A stretch of DNA of 64,000 nucleotides from Desulfobacula sp. (GCA_023701135.1 JAMPXP010000006.1:1-64000), one strand, 5' to 3'. Counted from the first letter of the stretch, positions 28,033 to 37,698 are shown. The notes: generated from the sequence alone by a model not told the origin. Translations and numbers: made by a program.

Positions 28033-29488
28033 CCCCAAAAAAGGAAGCCCGGTGCAAAAATTGAATCCAGAACCGGTTTTCCATTATTTTGAAGAATTGA
28101 CCAAAATTCCCAGATGTTCGGGAAATGAAAAGCAGGTGAGCGATTACCTGGTCCATTTTGCAAAAGAGAAAAAGCTTGATGTCTTTCAGGACAAAGCGCT
28201 GAACATCATTATCAAAAAGCCGGGAACCGCCGGATATGAAACCTCGCCTCCGGTGATTATTCAGGGCCATATGGACATGGTCTGTGAAAAATCAGAAAAA
28301 TCCGGGCATGATTTTTTTAAGGACCCGATTTCCTTAAAGATAGATGGAGATTTTTTGCGGGCAACCGGCACAACCCTTGGCGCAGATAACGGAATCGGCG
28401 TGGCCTATGGAATGGCCATACTGGATTCAGAGGACATTCCCCACCCGCCCGTCGAGCTTCTTGTCACGACGGAAGAAGAGACGGGTATGTATGGTGCGGC
28501 TGCCTTAAAAGCAGAGCATCTCACGGGAAAGACGCTCTTGAATATTGATGCGGAAGAAGAGGGGTTTTTCTTTGTCAGTTGCGCCGGCGGGTTGATTTTG
28601 ACCAGCGAATTCGACACGGATTGGGAGGAATCCTCAGGCAAGGGCCTTTGCATAAAAATTTCAGGTTTGAAAGGCGGGCACTCAGGCCTGGAGATCATCC
28701 GGCAAAGAGCAAATGCGATTGCACTTCTGGGAAGAATCCTAGATGCGGCAAGAAAAGCAGGCGATTTTCAGATTGTTGCCGTTTCCGGAGGGTCCAAACA
28801 TAACGCTATCGCGGGAAAGGCCCAGGTGACGGTTGCTGCGGACGTCCTTACCCTTAAAAAAATCAAAGCCGCGGTAATGGATTTATTCAGGGAGATGAAA
28901 AAGGAATTTGCTGCCGTAGACCCGGATCTCAAACTGTCGGTTGCTTCTGTTGACTCTGTTGCGACGCAACTGGACAGGGTCTCTACGGAAAGACTGATCG
29001 ACTTCCTTTTGATTGTGCCCGATGGCGTTCAGTCCATGAGCAAGGATCTGGAAGATCTCGTGGAGAGCAGTCTTAATCTCGGCGTACTTGAACAGTCGGA
29101 AAAATCCATCAAGATCATCATTTCCGTGAGGAGTTCCGTTGATTCCATACTGGAAGAAATCACCCGCGGGCTTGAAAGTCTGGCAAAGCGGGTCAACGCC
29201 AAAAGTTCCCGGAGCGGTGAGTATCCTGCATGGCAGTATGAAGCCGATTCCCGGATAAGGGATCTGTGCCTGAGTGTTTACAAAGAGACGTTTGGCAGGG
29301 ATGCCCAGATCCGGGCCATTCACGCAGGGCTTGAATGCGGGCTGCTCAAAGAAAAACTGCCGGATACGGGCATGATCAGTTTCGGGCCGAACCTTTATAA
29401 TGTCCACACGCCTGATGAGTATCTCAGCATCAGTTCGACAGCCAATATGTGGGTGTTCTTAAAGGCAGTCCTCGCAAAATTAAAATAA
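28013..29488 (+). CDS. pepD: Aminoacyl-histidine dipeptidase (peptidase D, M20C)
   Basis: 491 residues from the ATG at 28013 (GGAGG 8 bases upstream); longer in-frame starts lie inside the transporter gene. The cytosolic zinc dipeptidase has IQGHMDMV, the metal-binding TTLGADNGIG, the catalytic TTEEETGMYGA and HAGLECG. Length matches the family. It cleaves Xaa-His and other dipeptides. The next gene is an oligopeptide transporter, so peptide uptake and breakdown are linked. Confidence 0.9.
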   Translation: MLKKIIDPKKGSPVQKLNPEPVFHYFEELTKIPRCSGNEKQVSDYLVHFAKEKKLDVFQDKALNIIIKKPGTAGYETSPPVIIQGHMDMVCEKSEKSGHDFFKDPISLKIDGDFLRATGTTLGADNGIGVAYGMAILDSEDIPHPPVELLVTTEEETGMYGAAALKAEHLTGKTLLNIDAEEEGFFFVSCAGGLILTSEFDTDWEESSGKGLCIKISGLKGGHSGLEIIRQRANAIALLGRILDAARKAGDFQIVAVSGGSKHNAIAGKAQVTVAADVLTLKKIKAAVMDLFREMKKEFAAVDPDLKLSVASVDSVATQLDRVSTERLIDFLLIVPDGVQSMSKDLEDLVESSLNLGVLEQSEKSIKIIISVRSSVDSILEEITRGLESLAKRVNAKSSRSGEYPAWQYEADSRIRDLCLSVYKETFGRDAQIRAIHAGLECGLLKEKLPDTGMISFGPNLYNVHTPDEYLSISSTANMWVFLKAVLAKLK

Positions 29489-29503
29489 GGCAGGAGGATC
29501 ATC

Positions 29504-31510
29504 ATGGCAAAAGAAAACCAGACGGCCAAAAAATATGAATTGTCCAAAGCCGCCTACGGGGGTGCGCCCGGAGACGAGTATGTGCCTTATATTCCAACGA
29601 CAGAGGCAATGCCTGAGCTGACGGGATATTCCATCATTATCGGTATCCTTTTCGCCCTCATATTTGCCGCTGCCAATACTTATCTCGGCCTCAAGGTAGG
29701 CCTGACCATCTCGGCAGGCATCCCCGGCGCTATTCTGGCCACAGGCCTTCTGAAAGGACTTTTCAGAAGGAATAATATATTGGAAGCCAACATGGTCGCC
29801 TCTCTTTCCGCCATGGGCGAGTCCATTGCGGGCGGCATCATCTTTGTTCTCCCGGCACTGATCCTCCTGGGTTTCGGCCTGAGCATCATGACGGTGGTCA
29901 TCGTTACCATCATTGGCGGTGTCATGGGCGTATTCTTCATCACCCCTGTCAGACGATATCTGATTGTTGAAGAGCATGGTCAGCTCATTTATCCGGAATC
30001 CATGGCCGCAGCAGAGGTTCTGGTTACGGGAAGTGAGGGTGGCGGCGGATTCAGGACCGTTCTTCTGGGGATGGGGGTTGGCGCCGTGTATAAGATATTC
30101 TCCGGCGGCTTCAGATTCTGGAGCGAGAGTGCATCTTATACCATCCATGCCTACCAGGGAACCATGATCGGTATCAATACCGTTGCTTCCCTGATGGGGG
30201 TCGGCTTCATCGTCGGGACAAAAACTTCCGTACTGATGTTCGGCGGATCTGTTATCGCATGGCTGGGGCTTATTCCCTTGATTAAATTTCTGGGTGCGCA
30301 AATGGCAACGCCTCTTTTTCCTTCCACAATCCCCATTGCGGAAATGGGGGCATTTGACGTCTGGTCCAGTTATATTCGATATATCGGCGCCGGAGCCGTT
30401 GCAACCGGCGGCTTCATCTCCCTTGTGAAATCTCTTCCCACCCTTATCAGCAGCTTTAAACAGGCAATTACGGGAATGCAAAAGGATACCACCCAAACCG
30501 TGAGCCGGATGGACCTTGAAGCACCTCTCACCTGGGTCATTGCAGCGGCCGTGCTGGGGTTTTTATTGACCTGGTTTGTTCCCGTCATCGGCGGTGGTTG
30601 GGTCGGCTCCCTTCTCGGCGTCCTGTTCAGTTTTTTCTTTGCCGTGGTATCGGGCAGAATGGTGGGACTTGTCGGCGCATCCAACAATCCCGTATCCGGC
30701 ATGACCATTGCCACCCTTCTTATCATCACGACGGTTCTGAAGCTTCTGGGAAATACCGGAGATCCCGGCATCAAAACCGCACTCATGATCGGCGGGGTTG
30801 TCTGCGTGGCCATTGCCGTAGCCGGCGGCACGGCACAGAGCCTTAAGACCACCTTTATCATCGGCGGCACGCCTAAAAAGGTTCAGCTCGGCATGTTTCT
30901 CGCGCTTTCATTGGCGTCCGTTGCAGCGGCAGGCACCCTGATCCTGTTGCACTCGGCCTATGGCATCGGAGATGCGGCTGTTCCCGCGCCCCAGGCAACG
31001 CTGATGAAAATGATCGTTGAAGGCATCATGACGGCCAAGCTGCCGTGGACCCTGGTATTTATCGGTGTGGCCCTTGCCGTATTCTGCTTTATGGCCAAAA
31101 TTCCGATTCTTGCGGTTGCTCTGGGTATTTACCTTCCCATCGGTCTGACGGCTGCCATATTTTCCGGAGGCATTGTGAGAGAAATGGTAGAGCGAAAAAC
31201 GAAGTCCGTCCCCAAAGGAGAGGACAAGGCCATCGAACAGGATAAGGCTGCAAAAGACGGCAAGGCATTTGAAAAGGAATCCCATGTTGAAATGGACAGG
31301 GCCGTTGAAAAGGGCATTTTGCTGGCGTCGGGGCTTGTGGCCGGAGACGCTCTCGTGGGTATTGTCATCGGGATATTTGCCGCCGTTGGAACGGATATCG
31401 CCTTTGGGCTTAAACTGTTCCCGGTTATTGCAAACAGCAATCTAACGGCATTTGTGATGTTCCTGTTGCTTTCCATCTGGGTGTTTATATATGCCGTAAG
31501 AAAGGAGTAG
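29504..31510 (+). CDS. OPT-family oligopeptide transporter
   Basis: A 668-residue membrane protein with about 14-16 hydrophobic helices. The start region ELTGYSIIIGILFALIFAAANTYLGLKVG is typical of the OPT family, as is NPVSGMTIATLL in the middle. A charged cytoplasmic loop near residues 560-600 (KSVPKGEDKAIEQDKAAK) is unusual in its Lys/Asp/Glu content. The family imports peptides or metal chelates by proton coupling. It sits 15 bp after pepD and 5 bp before a PqqD-like gene. Confidence 0.88.
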   Translation: MAKENQTAKKYELSKAAYGGAPGDEYVPYIPTTEAMPELTGYSIIIGILFALIFAAANTYLGLKVGLTISAGIPGAILATGLLKGLFRRNNILEANMVASLSAMGESIAGGIIFVLPALILLGFGLSIMTVVIVTIIGGVMGVFFITPVRRYLIVEEHGQLIYPESMAAAEVLVTGSEGGGGFRTVLLGMGVGAVYKIFSGGFRFWSESASYTIHAYQGTMIGINTVASLMGVGFIVGTKTSVLMFGGSVIAWLGLIPLIKFLGAQMATPLFPSTIPIAEMGAFDVWSSYIRYIGAGAVATGGFISLVKSLPTLISSFKQAITGMQKDTTQTVSRMDLEAPLTWVIAAAVLGFLLTWFVPVIGGGWVGSLLGVLFSFFFAVVSGRMVGLVGASNNPVSGMTIATLLIITTVLKLLGNTGDPGIKTALMIGGVVCVAIAVAGGTAQSLKTTFIIGGTPKKVQLGMFLALSLASVAAAGTLILLHSAYGIGDAAVPAPQATLMKMIVEGIMTAKLPWTLVFIGVALAVFCFMAKIPILAVALGIYLPIGLTAAIFSGGIVREMVERKTKSVPKGEDKAIEQDKAAKDGKAFEKESHVEMDRAVEKGILLASGLVAGDALVGIVIGIFAAVGTDIAFGLKLFPVIANSNLTAFVMFLLLSIWVFIYAVRKE

Positions 31511-31515
31511 CTAAA

Positions 31516-31884
31516 ATGAGTCCAGAAAACCAGACAAAGGACGATTATCATTTTATCCTCTATGTACCCGAAATCCTGCATCGCAAATATAAAGTGACGT
31601 ATTCTCATAAGGTCGTTCTGGAATTCGAGATTAATCCTGTCAAACGGCTCATGGGCAGGCTTGTGAATAAAGAGCCGGTTTCAGATCTTGAGTTGGACGA
31701 GCTTTCTTCATCGGCATGGCTCAGTATGGACGGAACGCGAAGCATCCTGGATATCATCCGCATCCAGAGCAAAAAGACCGGGGACGACATTGATGAGGCG
31801 GCCAGAAGAATCGTTCAGTTTATGCGATATATTGCAACAAGGGGCTGGATTAGATTCAAACCGGCCCCGGAAAACCCGGATTGA
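31516..31884 (+). CDS. PqqD-like peptide-binding protein
   Basis: A 122-residue soluble protein. The region VVLEFEINPVKRLMGRLV, then SSAWLSMDGTRSILDIIRIQ and AARRIVQFMRYIATRGWIRF, matches the PqqD (RRE) winged-helix fold. PqqD proteins present peptides to modifying enzymes, but a group of them is encoded beside OPT transporters, as here. No radical SAM partner gene is adjacent. AAGGAG precedes the ATG. Confidence 0.7.
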   Translation: MSPENQTKDDYHFILYVPEILHRKYKVTYSHKVVLEFEINPVKRLMGRLVNKEPVSDLELDELSSSAWLSMDGTRSILDIIRIQSKKTGDDIDEAARRIVQFMRYIATRGWIRFKPAPENPD

Positions 31885-31901
31885 CCTAACCGAAAAGGAA
31901 A

Positions 31902-33311
31902 ATGATGAAAAAAACATATGATGCGGCTATTATCGGGGCCGGTACAGCCGGACTAACGGCCCGGGAAGAAATCTCTAAATACACGGACAATTATGTGGTG
32001 ATTGACGGCGGGACACTGGGAACCACCTGCGCCAGGGTGGGGTGCATGCCTTCCAAATCCTTGATTGCCATTGCAAATGCATATCATTCCCAACAGGGCC
32101 TTGAAGCCTTGAATCGTGAAGATACCAAACCGGCCTTACCGGATGGTGCAAAGGTCATGGCCCATGTCCGTCGGCTCCGGGATGGGTTCGTCAGCGGTGT
32201 AACAAAAGATATGGAGTCGTGGAGAGATCGTCTGATACAAAAACATGCCCGGTTCATTGACCCCAATACCCTTGATCTCGGAGATGAGATCCTTCATGCG
32301 GATAAGATCATTATTGCTGTGGGCTCAAAACCCGTTATCCCGGAATCCTGGCAAAAATATGCAAAATATCTCATCGATACCGACCAATTGTTTGAGCTTG
32401 AAACCCTTCCCCGCAAAATGGCAGTCTTCGGACTCGGTCCGGTGGGTGTTGAAATGGCTCAAGCGCTCAGCCGGATGGGGGTCGACGTCATTTGTATCAC
32501 ACGGAGCAAAGCCATCGGCGGATTGACGGACCCGGACGTTCAAAATTATGTTCTTCAGACCTTATCAAAAGAAATGCCTATCCGGATTGGACCACTGCAA
32601 ATTGTGGGTGAGACCGGCAACCGCCTCACCGTGGGCTTCGAGAATGAGACCTGGAATGTGGACCGGGTGCTGGCGGCGGTGGGCAGGCGTCCGGTTCTGG
32701 ACGGTCTTGGACTGGAAAACCTGGGTGTGGAATTGAATGACCGCGGGTTGCCTGGGTTTGATGAGACCACCTTTCAAATTGGAAACCTGCCGGTTTTTAT
32801 TGCCGGAGATGCCAACGGATTCCGCCCCCTGTTGCATGAAGCCGCTGATGAGGGCCGGATTGCAGGGTATAATGCAATGGCCCCCACGGTCACCGGCTTT
32901 CAAAAACGCATTTATCTCGGCATCACTTTTTGTGAACCGAATATTGCGGTGGTTGGAGCATCCCATAAATCACTGAATCGGGACAAAATAGAGTTTGTTA
33001 TCGGGGAGTCGGATTATGAACACCAGGGAAGAGCCGTGATGATGGGACAGAACCAGGGTAAGGTCCGGCTCTATGCCCGTAAAACCGACAGTCTGCTGCT
33101 GGGAGCCGAGTTGATTGCGCCCCATGGTGAGCACCTGGCCCACCTTCTTGCCTGGGCCATTGGATCTGGAATGCGGACGGTGGATATCCTGTCCATGCCT
33201 TTTTATCACCCTGCACTGGAAGAAGGGCTTCGCAGTGCATTGCGCCAGGCTGTAAAAAATTCAGCCTTGCCGAAACCGCAATTTGAGATGCGCACTTGCC
33301 CGGATGAATGA
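31902..33311 (+). CDS. Pyridine nucleotide-disulfide oxidoreductase (dihydrolipoamide dehydrogenase-like)
   Basis: 469 residues. An FAD-binding GAGTAGL is followed by the redox pair in GTTCARVGCMPSK (Cys43 and Cys48), then the NAD-binding FGLGPVGVEMAQALSRMG, the second FAD motif VFIAGDANG, and the dimer-interface HPALEE with the catalytic His-Glu pair. The usual length for dihydrolipoamide dehydrogenase or mercuric-reductase-like enzymes. No 2-oxoacid dehydrogenase genes are nearby, so it may reduce another disulfide such as a thiol carrier. Confidence 0.87.
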   Translation: MMKKTYDAAIIGAGTAGLTAREEISKYTDNYVVIDGGTLGTTCARVGCMPSKSLIAIANAYHSQQGLEALNREDTKPALPDGAKVMAHVRRLRDGFVSGVTKDMESWRDRLIQKHARFIDPNTLDLGDEILHADKIIIAVGSKPVIPESWQKYAKYLIDTDQLFELETLPRKMAVFGLGPVGVEMAQALSRMGVDVICITRSKAIGGLTDPDVQNYVLQTLSKEMPIRIGPLQIVGETGNRLTVGFENETWNVDRVLAAVGRRPVLDGLGLENLGVELNDRGLPGFDETTFQIGNLPVFIAGDANGFRPLLHEAADEGRIAGYNAMAPTVTGFQKRIYLGITFCEPNIAVVGASHKSLNRDKIEFVIGESDYEHQGRAVMMGQNQGKVRLYARKTDSLLLGAELIAPHGEHLAHLLAWAIGSGMRTVDILSMPFYHPALEEGLRSALRQAVKNSALPKPQFEMRTCPDE

Positions 33312-33364
33312 CCGGATAACCGTTGAAAGCAGAAGGGCCCAAGGTGCTTGGCCAAAAGGAAAAT

Positions 33365-33568
33365 ATGATGACATTTACCCAACCGGATTCAGGATTAACG
33401 TCAATGATTGAAAAAGCCATCCATGAGAACATCATCACCCAACCGGAGTATGAGAAAATAGTGATGCTGTCCGACCAGGACCTTATGATCGGAACCCCTG
33501 AAAAAAGATTGCTCGATCATCTTCAGGGGTTGATGGGAAACCGTTCGATAAATAAGGTTCAAAAATAA
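33365..33568 (+). CDS. Small conserved-looking hypothetical protein
   Basis: About 67 residues from the ATG at 33365, with AAAAGGAAA upstream; the frame extends back to 33323. It is soluble, with a helical phrase IEKAIHENIITQPEYEKIVML and a C-terminal RLLDHLQGLMGN. It lies between the disulfide oxidoreductase and the PRC-barrel gene on the same strand. No family recognised. Confidence 0.5.
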   Translation: MMTFTQPDSGLTSMIEKAIHENIITQPEYEKIVMLSDQDLMIGTPEKRLLDHLQGLMGNRSINKVQK

Positions 33569-33598
33569 TGACCCCAAAAGGATAAAAGGAGTACGATT

Positions 33599-34369
33599 AT
33601 GCTAAACAAAGTCAAAACAATAAAGGGTTACAAATTGAATTGCCTTGACGGAGAGATTGGCAAAATCAAGGAATTCTACTTTGACGACCAACACTGGGCC
33701 ATCCGCTATCTGGTTGCCGATACAGGCAATTGGCTTACGGGCAGACAGGTATTGATATCACCCTATGCCCTGCTCTCCATAAATAAAGAAGCGCAACACA
33801 TCAACATCGATTTAACCCGGCAGCAGATTGAGGACAGCCCCTCTTTAAACAGTGACAAGCCTGTTTCGCAACAATATGAAGAGGCCTTTTTCGGGTATTA
33901 TGGATGGCCCATCTATTGGAACGGTCCATATTTGTGGGGGGCCGAGCCTTATATCATACGTGACCGTGAACAATGGAGAAACTCCATCATCAATGAAAAA
34001 CCATGGGACCCCCACCTCCGCAGCACCCATGCCGTGAGTGATCATCATATCCAGGCAGCGGATGGAGAGATCGGTCATGTGGAGGATTTTATCATTGATG
34101 ATGAGACATGGGCCATTCGTTATCTCATCATCAATACACGGAACTGGTGGCCCGGGAAAAAAGTTCTGATTTCCCCCCGATGGATACAGAACATCAGTTG
34201 GGAGGAGTCAAAAGTGTTTGTCAACCTCACTTGCGAGAGCATCAAGCAATCACCGGAATACACGGAAGCGTCTTTACTGACCCGTGATTATGAGACTGGA
34301 TTACATCGACATTACAATCTTGATGGATACTGGATGGATCAACCTCCCGTTAAAAAGCATCACCATTAA
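33599..34369 (+). CDS. Protein with two PRC-barrel domains
   Basis: A 256-residue soluble protein. Two clear PRC-barrel units: GEIGKIKEFYFDDQHWAIRY near residues 18-37 and GEIGHVEDFIIDDETWAIRY near 157-176, each followed by a [GP]-[KR]-x-VLIS phrase. PRC barrels occur in photosynthetic reaction-centre H subunits and in RNA-processing or stress proteins. The linker holds an aromatic stretch (EAFFGYYGWPIYWNGPYLWG). AAAGGAG precedes the start. Role unknown. Confidence 0.85.
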   Translation: MLNKVKTIKGYKLNCLDGEIGKIKEFYFDDQHWAIRYLVADTGNWLTGRQVLISPYALLSINKEAQHINIDLTRQQIEDSPSLNSDKPVSQQYEEAFFGYYGWPIYWNGPYLWGAEPYIIRDREQWRNSIINEKPWDPHLRSTHAVSDHHIQAADGEIGHVEDFIIDDETWAIRYLIINTRNWWPGKKVLISPRWIQNISWEESKVFVNLTCESIKQSPEYTEASLLTRDYETGLHRHYNLDGYWMDQPPVKKHHH

Positions 34370-34413
34370 GGAATGCCCCAAAGAAGATTTAATTCACAAA
34401 GGGAGATAGCCAT

Positions 34414-34980
34414 ATGGATAAAATGAAAGTGCGTGACCTCATGGTTTTGACGGACAGATTCCCAAGGATATCCGACCAGGCGGATTATTTCGACGCGCTG
34501 GCGGCTTTGGAGAAGGCCCAGCAAAAATATATGGCCAAAGAATCCGAGCAAAGAATCCTGCTGGTCGAAAACGAGAAAGGAAAAGTTATTGGGAAACTCT
34601 CACCCATTGATTTATTCCGGGGGCTGGAAACCAATTACGGCAGGGTCAATGCCGAGGAGACCCTGACCCGCTTTGGGTTCGATTATATCTGGAAGAGTAT
34701 GGAAAAAGACTACAATCTATGGGAGAATCCATTCAAGGATCTTTGTCACAAAGCCAAAGACATCCGAATAAGGGATTTTATGAAGGAACCGTCCAAAGGA
34801 CAATCCGTTCATGCAGATGACAATCTGCTCAGATGCTTTCATCTGTTTGTGATGAATCGCCATGACGCGCTCTTTGTCTTTGATAAGGATGAGATCATCG
34901 GCCTTTTAACCTTTTCCGATGTCTTCCAAAAGACGTCTCAGGTCATGAAAGCATGCAGCGGCAGATCGATTCTGAAATAG
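34414..34980 (+). CDS. CBS-domain protein
   Basis: A 188-residue protein with two CBS motifs, about residues 1-75 and 118-182. Typical marks are VRDLMV at the start, GKVIGKLSPIDLFRGL, IRDFMKEP and DEIIGLLTFSDVFQKTS. CBS pairs bind adenosine nucleotides and act as energy or ion sensors. The last six codons (GRSILK) are repeated downstream after the diguanylate cyclase gene, as part of an 80-bp direct repeat. Confidence 0.85.
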   Translation: MDKMKVRDLMVLTDRFPRISDQADYFDALAALEKAQQKYMAKESEQRILLVENEKGKVIGKLSPIDLFRGLETNYGRVNAEETLTRFGFDYIWKSMEKDYNLWENPFKDLCHKAKDIRIRDFMKEPSKGQSVHADDNLLRCFHLFVMNRHDALFVFDKDEIIGLLTFSDVFQKTSQVMKACSGRSILK

Positions 34981-35038
34981 GTGGATTAACCTGAACCGCA
35001 GTTTTCAGGGAAGGAACAGATCAGGAATTGGCAGAAAA
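34959..35038 (+). repeat. Left copy of an 80-bp direct repeat flanking the diguanylate cyclase gene
   Basis: It spans the last codons of the CBS gene, the intergenic leader and a decayed copy of the GapN start (GGAATTGGCAGAAAA with the ATG lost). It differs from 35944-36024 at only 7 positions, one of them a missing T that destroys the start codon. Confidence 0.85.
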
Positions 35039-35053
35039 TTTAAGAAAAATATT

Positions 35054-35938
35054 ATGGAATCAAAAAATTTGAAAAAAAAAGTGTCCGCTAAGAGCGCTTC
35101 GCTTGGAGGCGTGCTTAAGAAAAATGAGAAAATTAAAAAAACCGTCAAGAAGGCTGCCGGTGAACTTACATCGGTAAATGAAATTCTAAAGCAAGAAAAG
35201 GTCTCTGTTCAGATTATGAAACAGGCCCTCACTCAGAATGAAGATGCCGAACAGAAGGTTGCAGAAGCCGCAGAGGATTTGAAGCTGGTGAACGTCCAAC
35301 TCGCCGAAGAAATAGCTGAGCGAATCATGATCGAATCCCAACTTGCTGATACGGAGACGGATTTGGCCGAAGCGCGCGACGATTTATCAAAAGCCCAGGT
35401 AAAAACGGAAGAAGCGCAACAAATTGCGCTTCAGGACGCACTCACGGGTCTTCCCAACCGTATCTCATTTCAACAGGGTCTCGACCACGGGTTGATCCAG
35501 GCAAAAAGGCACGGTTGGGGACTCGCCGTCCTATTTATTGACATCGACAAATTCAAGAATATTAACGATTCTTATGGTCATGATATGGGAGATCAGGTGT
35601 TAGTGATGGTGGCAAATCGTTTAACGTCTTTTGTACGCGATGAAGACATCGTCAGTCGCTGGGGAGGCGACGAATTTGTATGCCTGTTGTTCGAAGTCAA
35701 GCAAGAAGCCGACGTGACTCGCCTTGCAGAGAAGCTGATACATCGGATTGCCGAAGCCTGCGAGGTTAATGGGATTGTCCTTTCCATAAAAGCCAGTATT
35801 GGTATTGCCATATATCCCACAGATGGAGATACGGCTGATGTTCTTTTCAAAAATGCCGATACGGCAATGTATAAAGCCAAGGGAACAGAGAAGCGTGTTG
35901 TGCTGTTCCGATCATCCGGTGAGCGAAAAGCGGGCTGA
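35054..35938 (+). CDS. Diguanylate cyclase with N-terminal coiled coil
   Basis: A 294-residue cytosolic protein. Residues about 1-125 are Lys/Glu/Ala-rich coiled coil. The GGDEF domain follows (DALTGLPNRISFQ, then SRWGGDEFVCLL near residue 203). An RxxD inhibitory site (RDED) lies five residues before GGDEF, so c-di-GMP feedback is likely. The enzyme makes c-di-GMP from GTP. No sensor or membrane domain is seen. The gene has no strong ribosome-binding site and is bracketed by 80-bp direct repeats made of the CBS-GapN junction, indicating later insertion. Confidence 0.9.
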   Translation: MESKNLKKKVSAKSASLGGVLKKNEKIKKTVKKAAGELTSVNEILKQEKVSVQIMKQALTQNEDAEQKVAEAAEDLKLVNVQLAEEIAERIMIESQLADTETDLAEARDDLSKAQVKTEEAQQIALQDALTGLPNRISFQQGLDHGLIQAKRHGWGLAVLFIDIDKFKNINDSYGHDMGDQVLVMVANRLTSFVRDEDIVSRWGGDEFVCLLFEVKQEADVTRLAEKLIHRIAEACEVNGIVLSIKASIGIAIYPTDGDTADVLFKNADTAMYKAKGTEKRVVLFRSSGERKAG

Positions 35939-35943
35939 CAAAC

Positions 35944-36024
35944 CGGCAGATCGATTCTGAAATAGCTGGATTAAATTGAACCATAGTTTTGAGGGAAGGA
36001 ACAGATCATGGAATTGGCAGAAAA
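35944..36024 (+). repeat. Right copy of the direct repeat flanking the diguanylate cyclase gene
   Basis: It carries codons for GRSILK and a stop, identical to the end of the CBS gene, followed by the intact leader and start of the GapN-like gene. Offset from the left copy is 985 bp. Confidence 0.85.
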
Positions 36025-37633
36025 AATCAATAATATGTTTCCCCGGGCGGGGGAGATACCCGAAGCGCTTTTAAAGGATATCCCCTTTATCCAGAAAGGG
36101 TATCTCATCAACGGTGAGATCCATGTCTGGGAGGGGCCGCGTCAGGAAGTGCGTTCCCCGGTCCGGACGGTTGAAGATGCAGGCCTGAAACCTTTTGTTG
36201 TCGGCGAATATCCGCTCTTGACCGAGGTTGAGGCGCTGCAGGCCCTGGAGGCGGCAACGGCTGCCTATGATCATGGACAGGGCGTCTGGCCTACCCTGTC
36301 CGTGGCAGACCGAATTGATCACATGGAACGGTTCATCTTCCGGATGATGGAGGAAAAGGACCGGGTGGTGAGGCTTCTGATGTGGGAGATCGGCAAATCC
36401 CTGGAGAATTCAACAAAAGAATTCGACCGGACCATTCAATACATGAACGATACCCTGGCCGCCTTGAAAGACCTGGATCACATCTCTTCCCGGTTTTCCA
36501 TTGAAGAAAACATCATCGCCCAGATCCGGCGCGCCCCCCTGGGGGTGGTGCTCTGTATGGGGCCCTTCAATTATCCGCTCAACGAGACCCTTACCACCCT
36601 TATCCCGGCCCTTATCATGGGCAACACCGTGGTCTTAAAACCGCCCAAGCATGGGGCACTCCTGTATGCGCCGCTTCTTTCGGCCTTTTGTGAGGTTTTC
36701 CCCAAAGGGGTGATGAACATTATTTACGGCGAGGGCAGAAAGCTGGTTCCCCCGCTCATGGCCTCGGGCAAGATCAATGTGCTGGGGCTCATCGGCACGA
36801 GCAGGACGGCCAATGCTCTGAAAAAACAGCATCCCCACCCCAACCGGCTTCGCTGCGTGCTGGGGCTGGAGGCCAAGAACCCCGCCATTGTCCTCAAAGA
36901 CGCCAATCTTGACCGGGCAGTGGGAGAATGTGTCCTGGGCAGCCTTTCTTTTAACGGACAGCGGTGCACGGCAATCAAAATCATTTTTGTGGAATCCGCC
37001 ATTGCCGATGCGTTTCTGGATCATTTTACGGCTGCCGTGAATGGCCTGTCCTTTGGGATGCCCTGGCAGGAAGGGGTTTTTCTGACCCCGGTGGCGGAAA
37101 AAGGCAAGACCGATTATCTTACGGAACTGGTGTCGGATGCGGTTGTTCAGGGGGCCAAGGTTGTCAACCCTTCAGGGGCAACGGTTTGCGGCAGTTTCTT
37201 TTTCCCTGCCGTCCTGTATCCGGTCCATTCAAACATGCGGGTGTATCATGAAGAGCAATTCGGACCGGTGATTCCCATCCTGGCCTTTGATGGAATCAAA
37301 GAACCCATTGAGTATATGATCAATTCAAACTATGGCCAGCAGGTCAGCATTTTCGGAACCGACCCGGACCGGATCGCCCATCTGATTGACCCTCTGGTCA
37401 ACCAGGTCTGCCGGGTCAATATCAACAGCCAGTGCCAGCGGGGACCGGACACCTTCCCCTTTACCGGACGAAAGGATTCTGCGGAAGGAACCCTTTCCGT
37501 ATCCGACGCCCTGCGGGTCTTTTCCATCCGCACCCTGGTGGCTGCCAAAGACACCGATGCGAATAAAAAGATGATCACCCGGATTGTTCAGGATCATAAA
37601 AGCAAATTCCTGGCCACGGATTTTATTCTGTAA
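36008..37633 (+). CDS. GapN-type aldehyde dehydrogenase
   Basis: 541 residues. An aldehyde dehydrogenase with catalytic Cys near 319 (FNGQRCTAIKI) and general-base Glu near 287 (LGLEAKNPAIVL). The phrase FNGQRCTA and the long N-terminal extension match non-phosphorylating NADP-dependent glyceraldehyde-3-phosphate dehydrogenases, which oxidise glyceraldehyde 3-phosphate directly to 3-phosphoglycerate. AAGGAACAG precedes the ATG. A strong hairpin follows the gene. Another aldehyde substrate is possible. Confidence 0.8.
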   Translation: MELAEKINNMFPRAGEIPEALLKDIPFIQKGYLINGEIHVWEGPRQEVRSPVRTVEDAGLKPFVVGEYPLLTEVEALQALEAATAAYDHGQGVWPTLSVADRIDHMERFIFRMMEEKDRVVRLLMWEIGKSLENSTKEFDRTIQYMNDTLAALKDLDHISSRFSIEENIIAQIRRAPLGVVLCMGPFNYPLNETLTTLIPALIMGNTVVLKPPKHGALLYAPLLSAFCEVFPKGVMNIIYGEGRKLVPPLMASGKINVLGLIGTSRTANALKKQHPHPNRLRCVLGLEAKNPAIVLKDANLDRAVGECVLGSLSFNGQRCTAIKIIFVESAIADAFLDHFTAAVNGLSFGMPWQEGVFLTPVAEKGKTDYLTELVSDAVVQGAKVVNPSGATVCGSFFFPAVLYPVHSNMRVYHEEQFGPVIPILAFDGIKEPIEYMINSNYGQQVSIFGTDPDRIAHLIDPLVNQVCRVNINSQCQRGPDTFPFTGRKDSAEGTLSVSDALRVFSIRTLVAAKDTDANKKMITRIVQDHKSKFLATDFIL

Positions 37634-37668
37634 GTTCTATTCGTTTCCAGCCCCTCAATCTTTCCAAG

Positions 37669-37698
37669 GGCCCAGTGGTCATATAAGACCACTGGGCC
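37669..37698 (+). terminator. Hairpin after the GapN gene, overlapping an activator dyad
   Basis: A perfect 12-bp stem GGCCCAGTGGTC/GACCACTGGGCC with a 6-base loop, but no T-run. The stem contains the dyad GGTCATATAAGACC, so the same DNA may be both a transcript end and an activator site. Confidence 0.55.
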
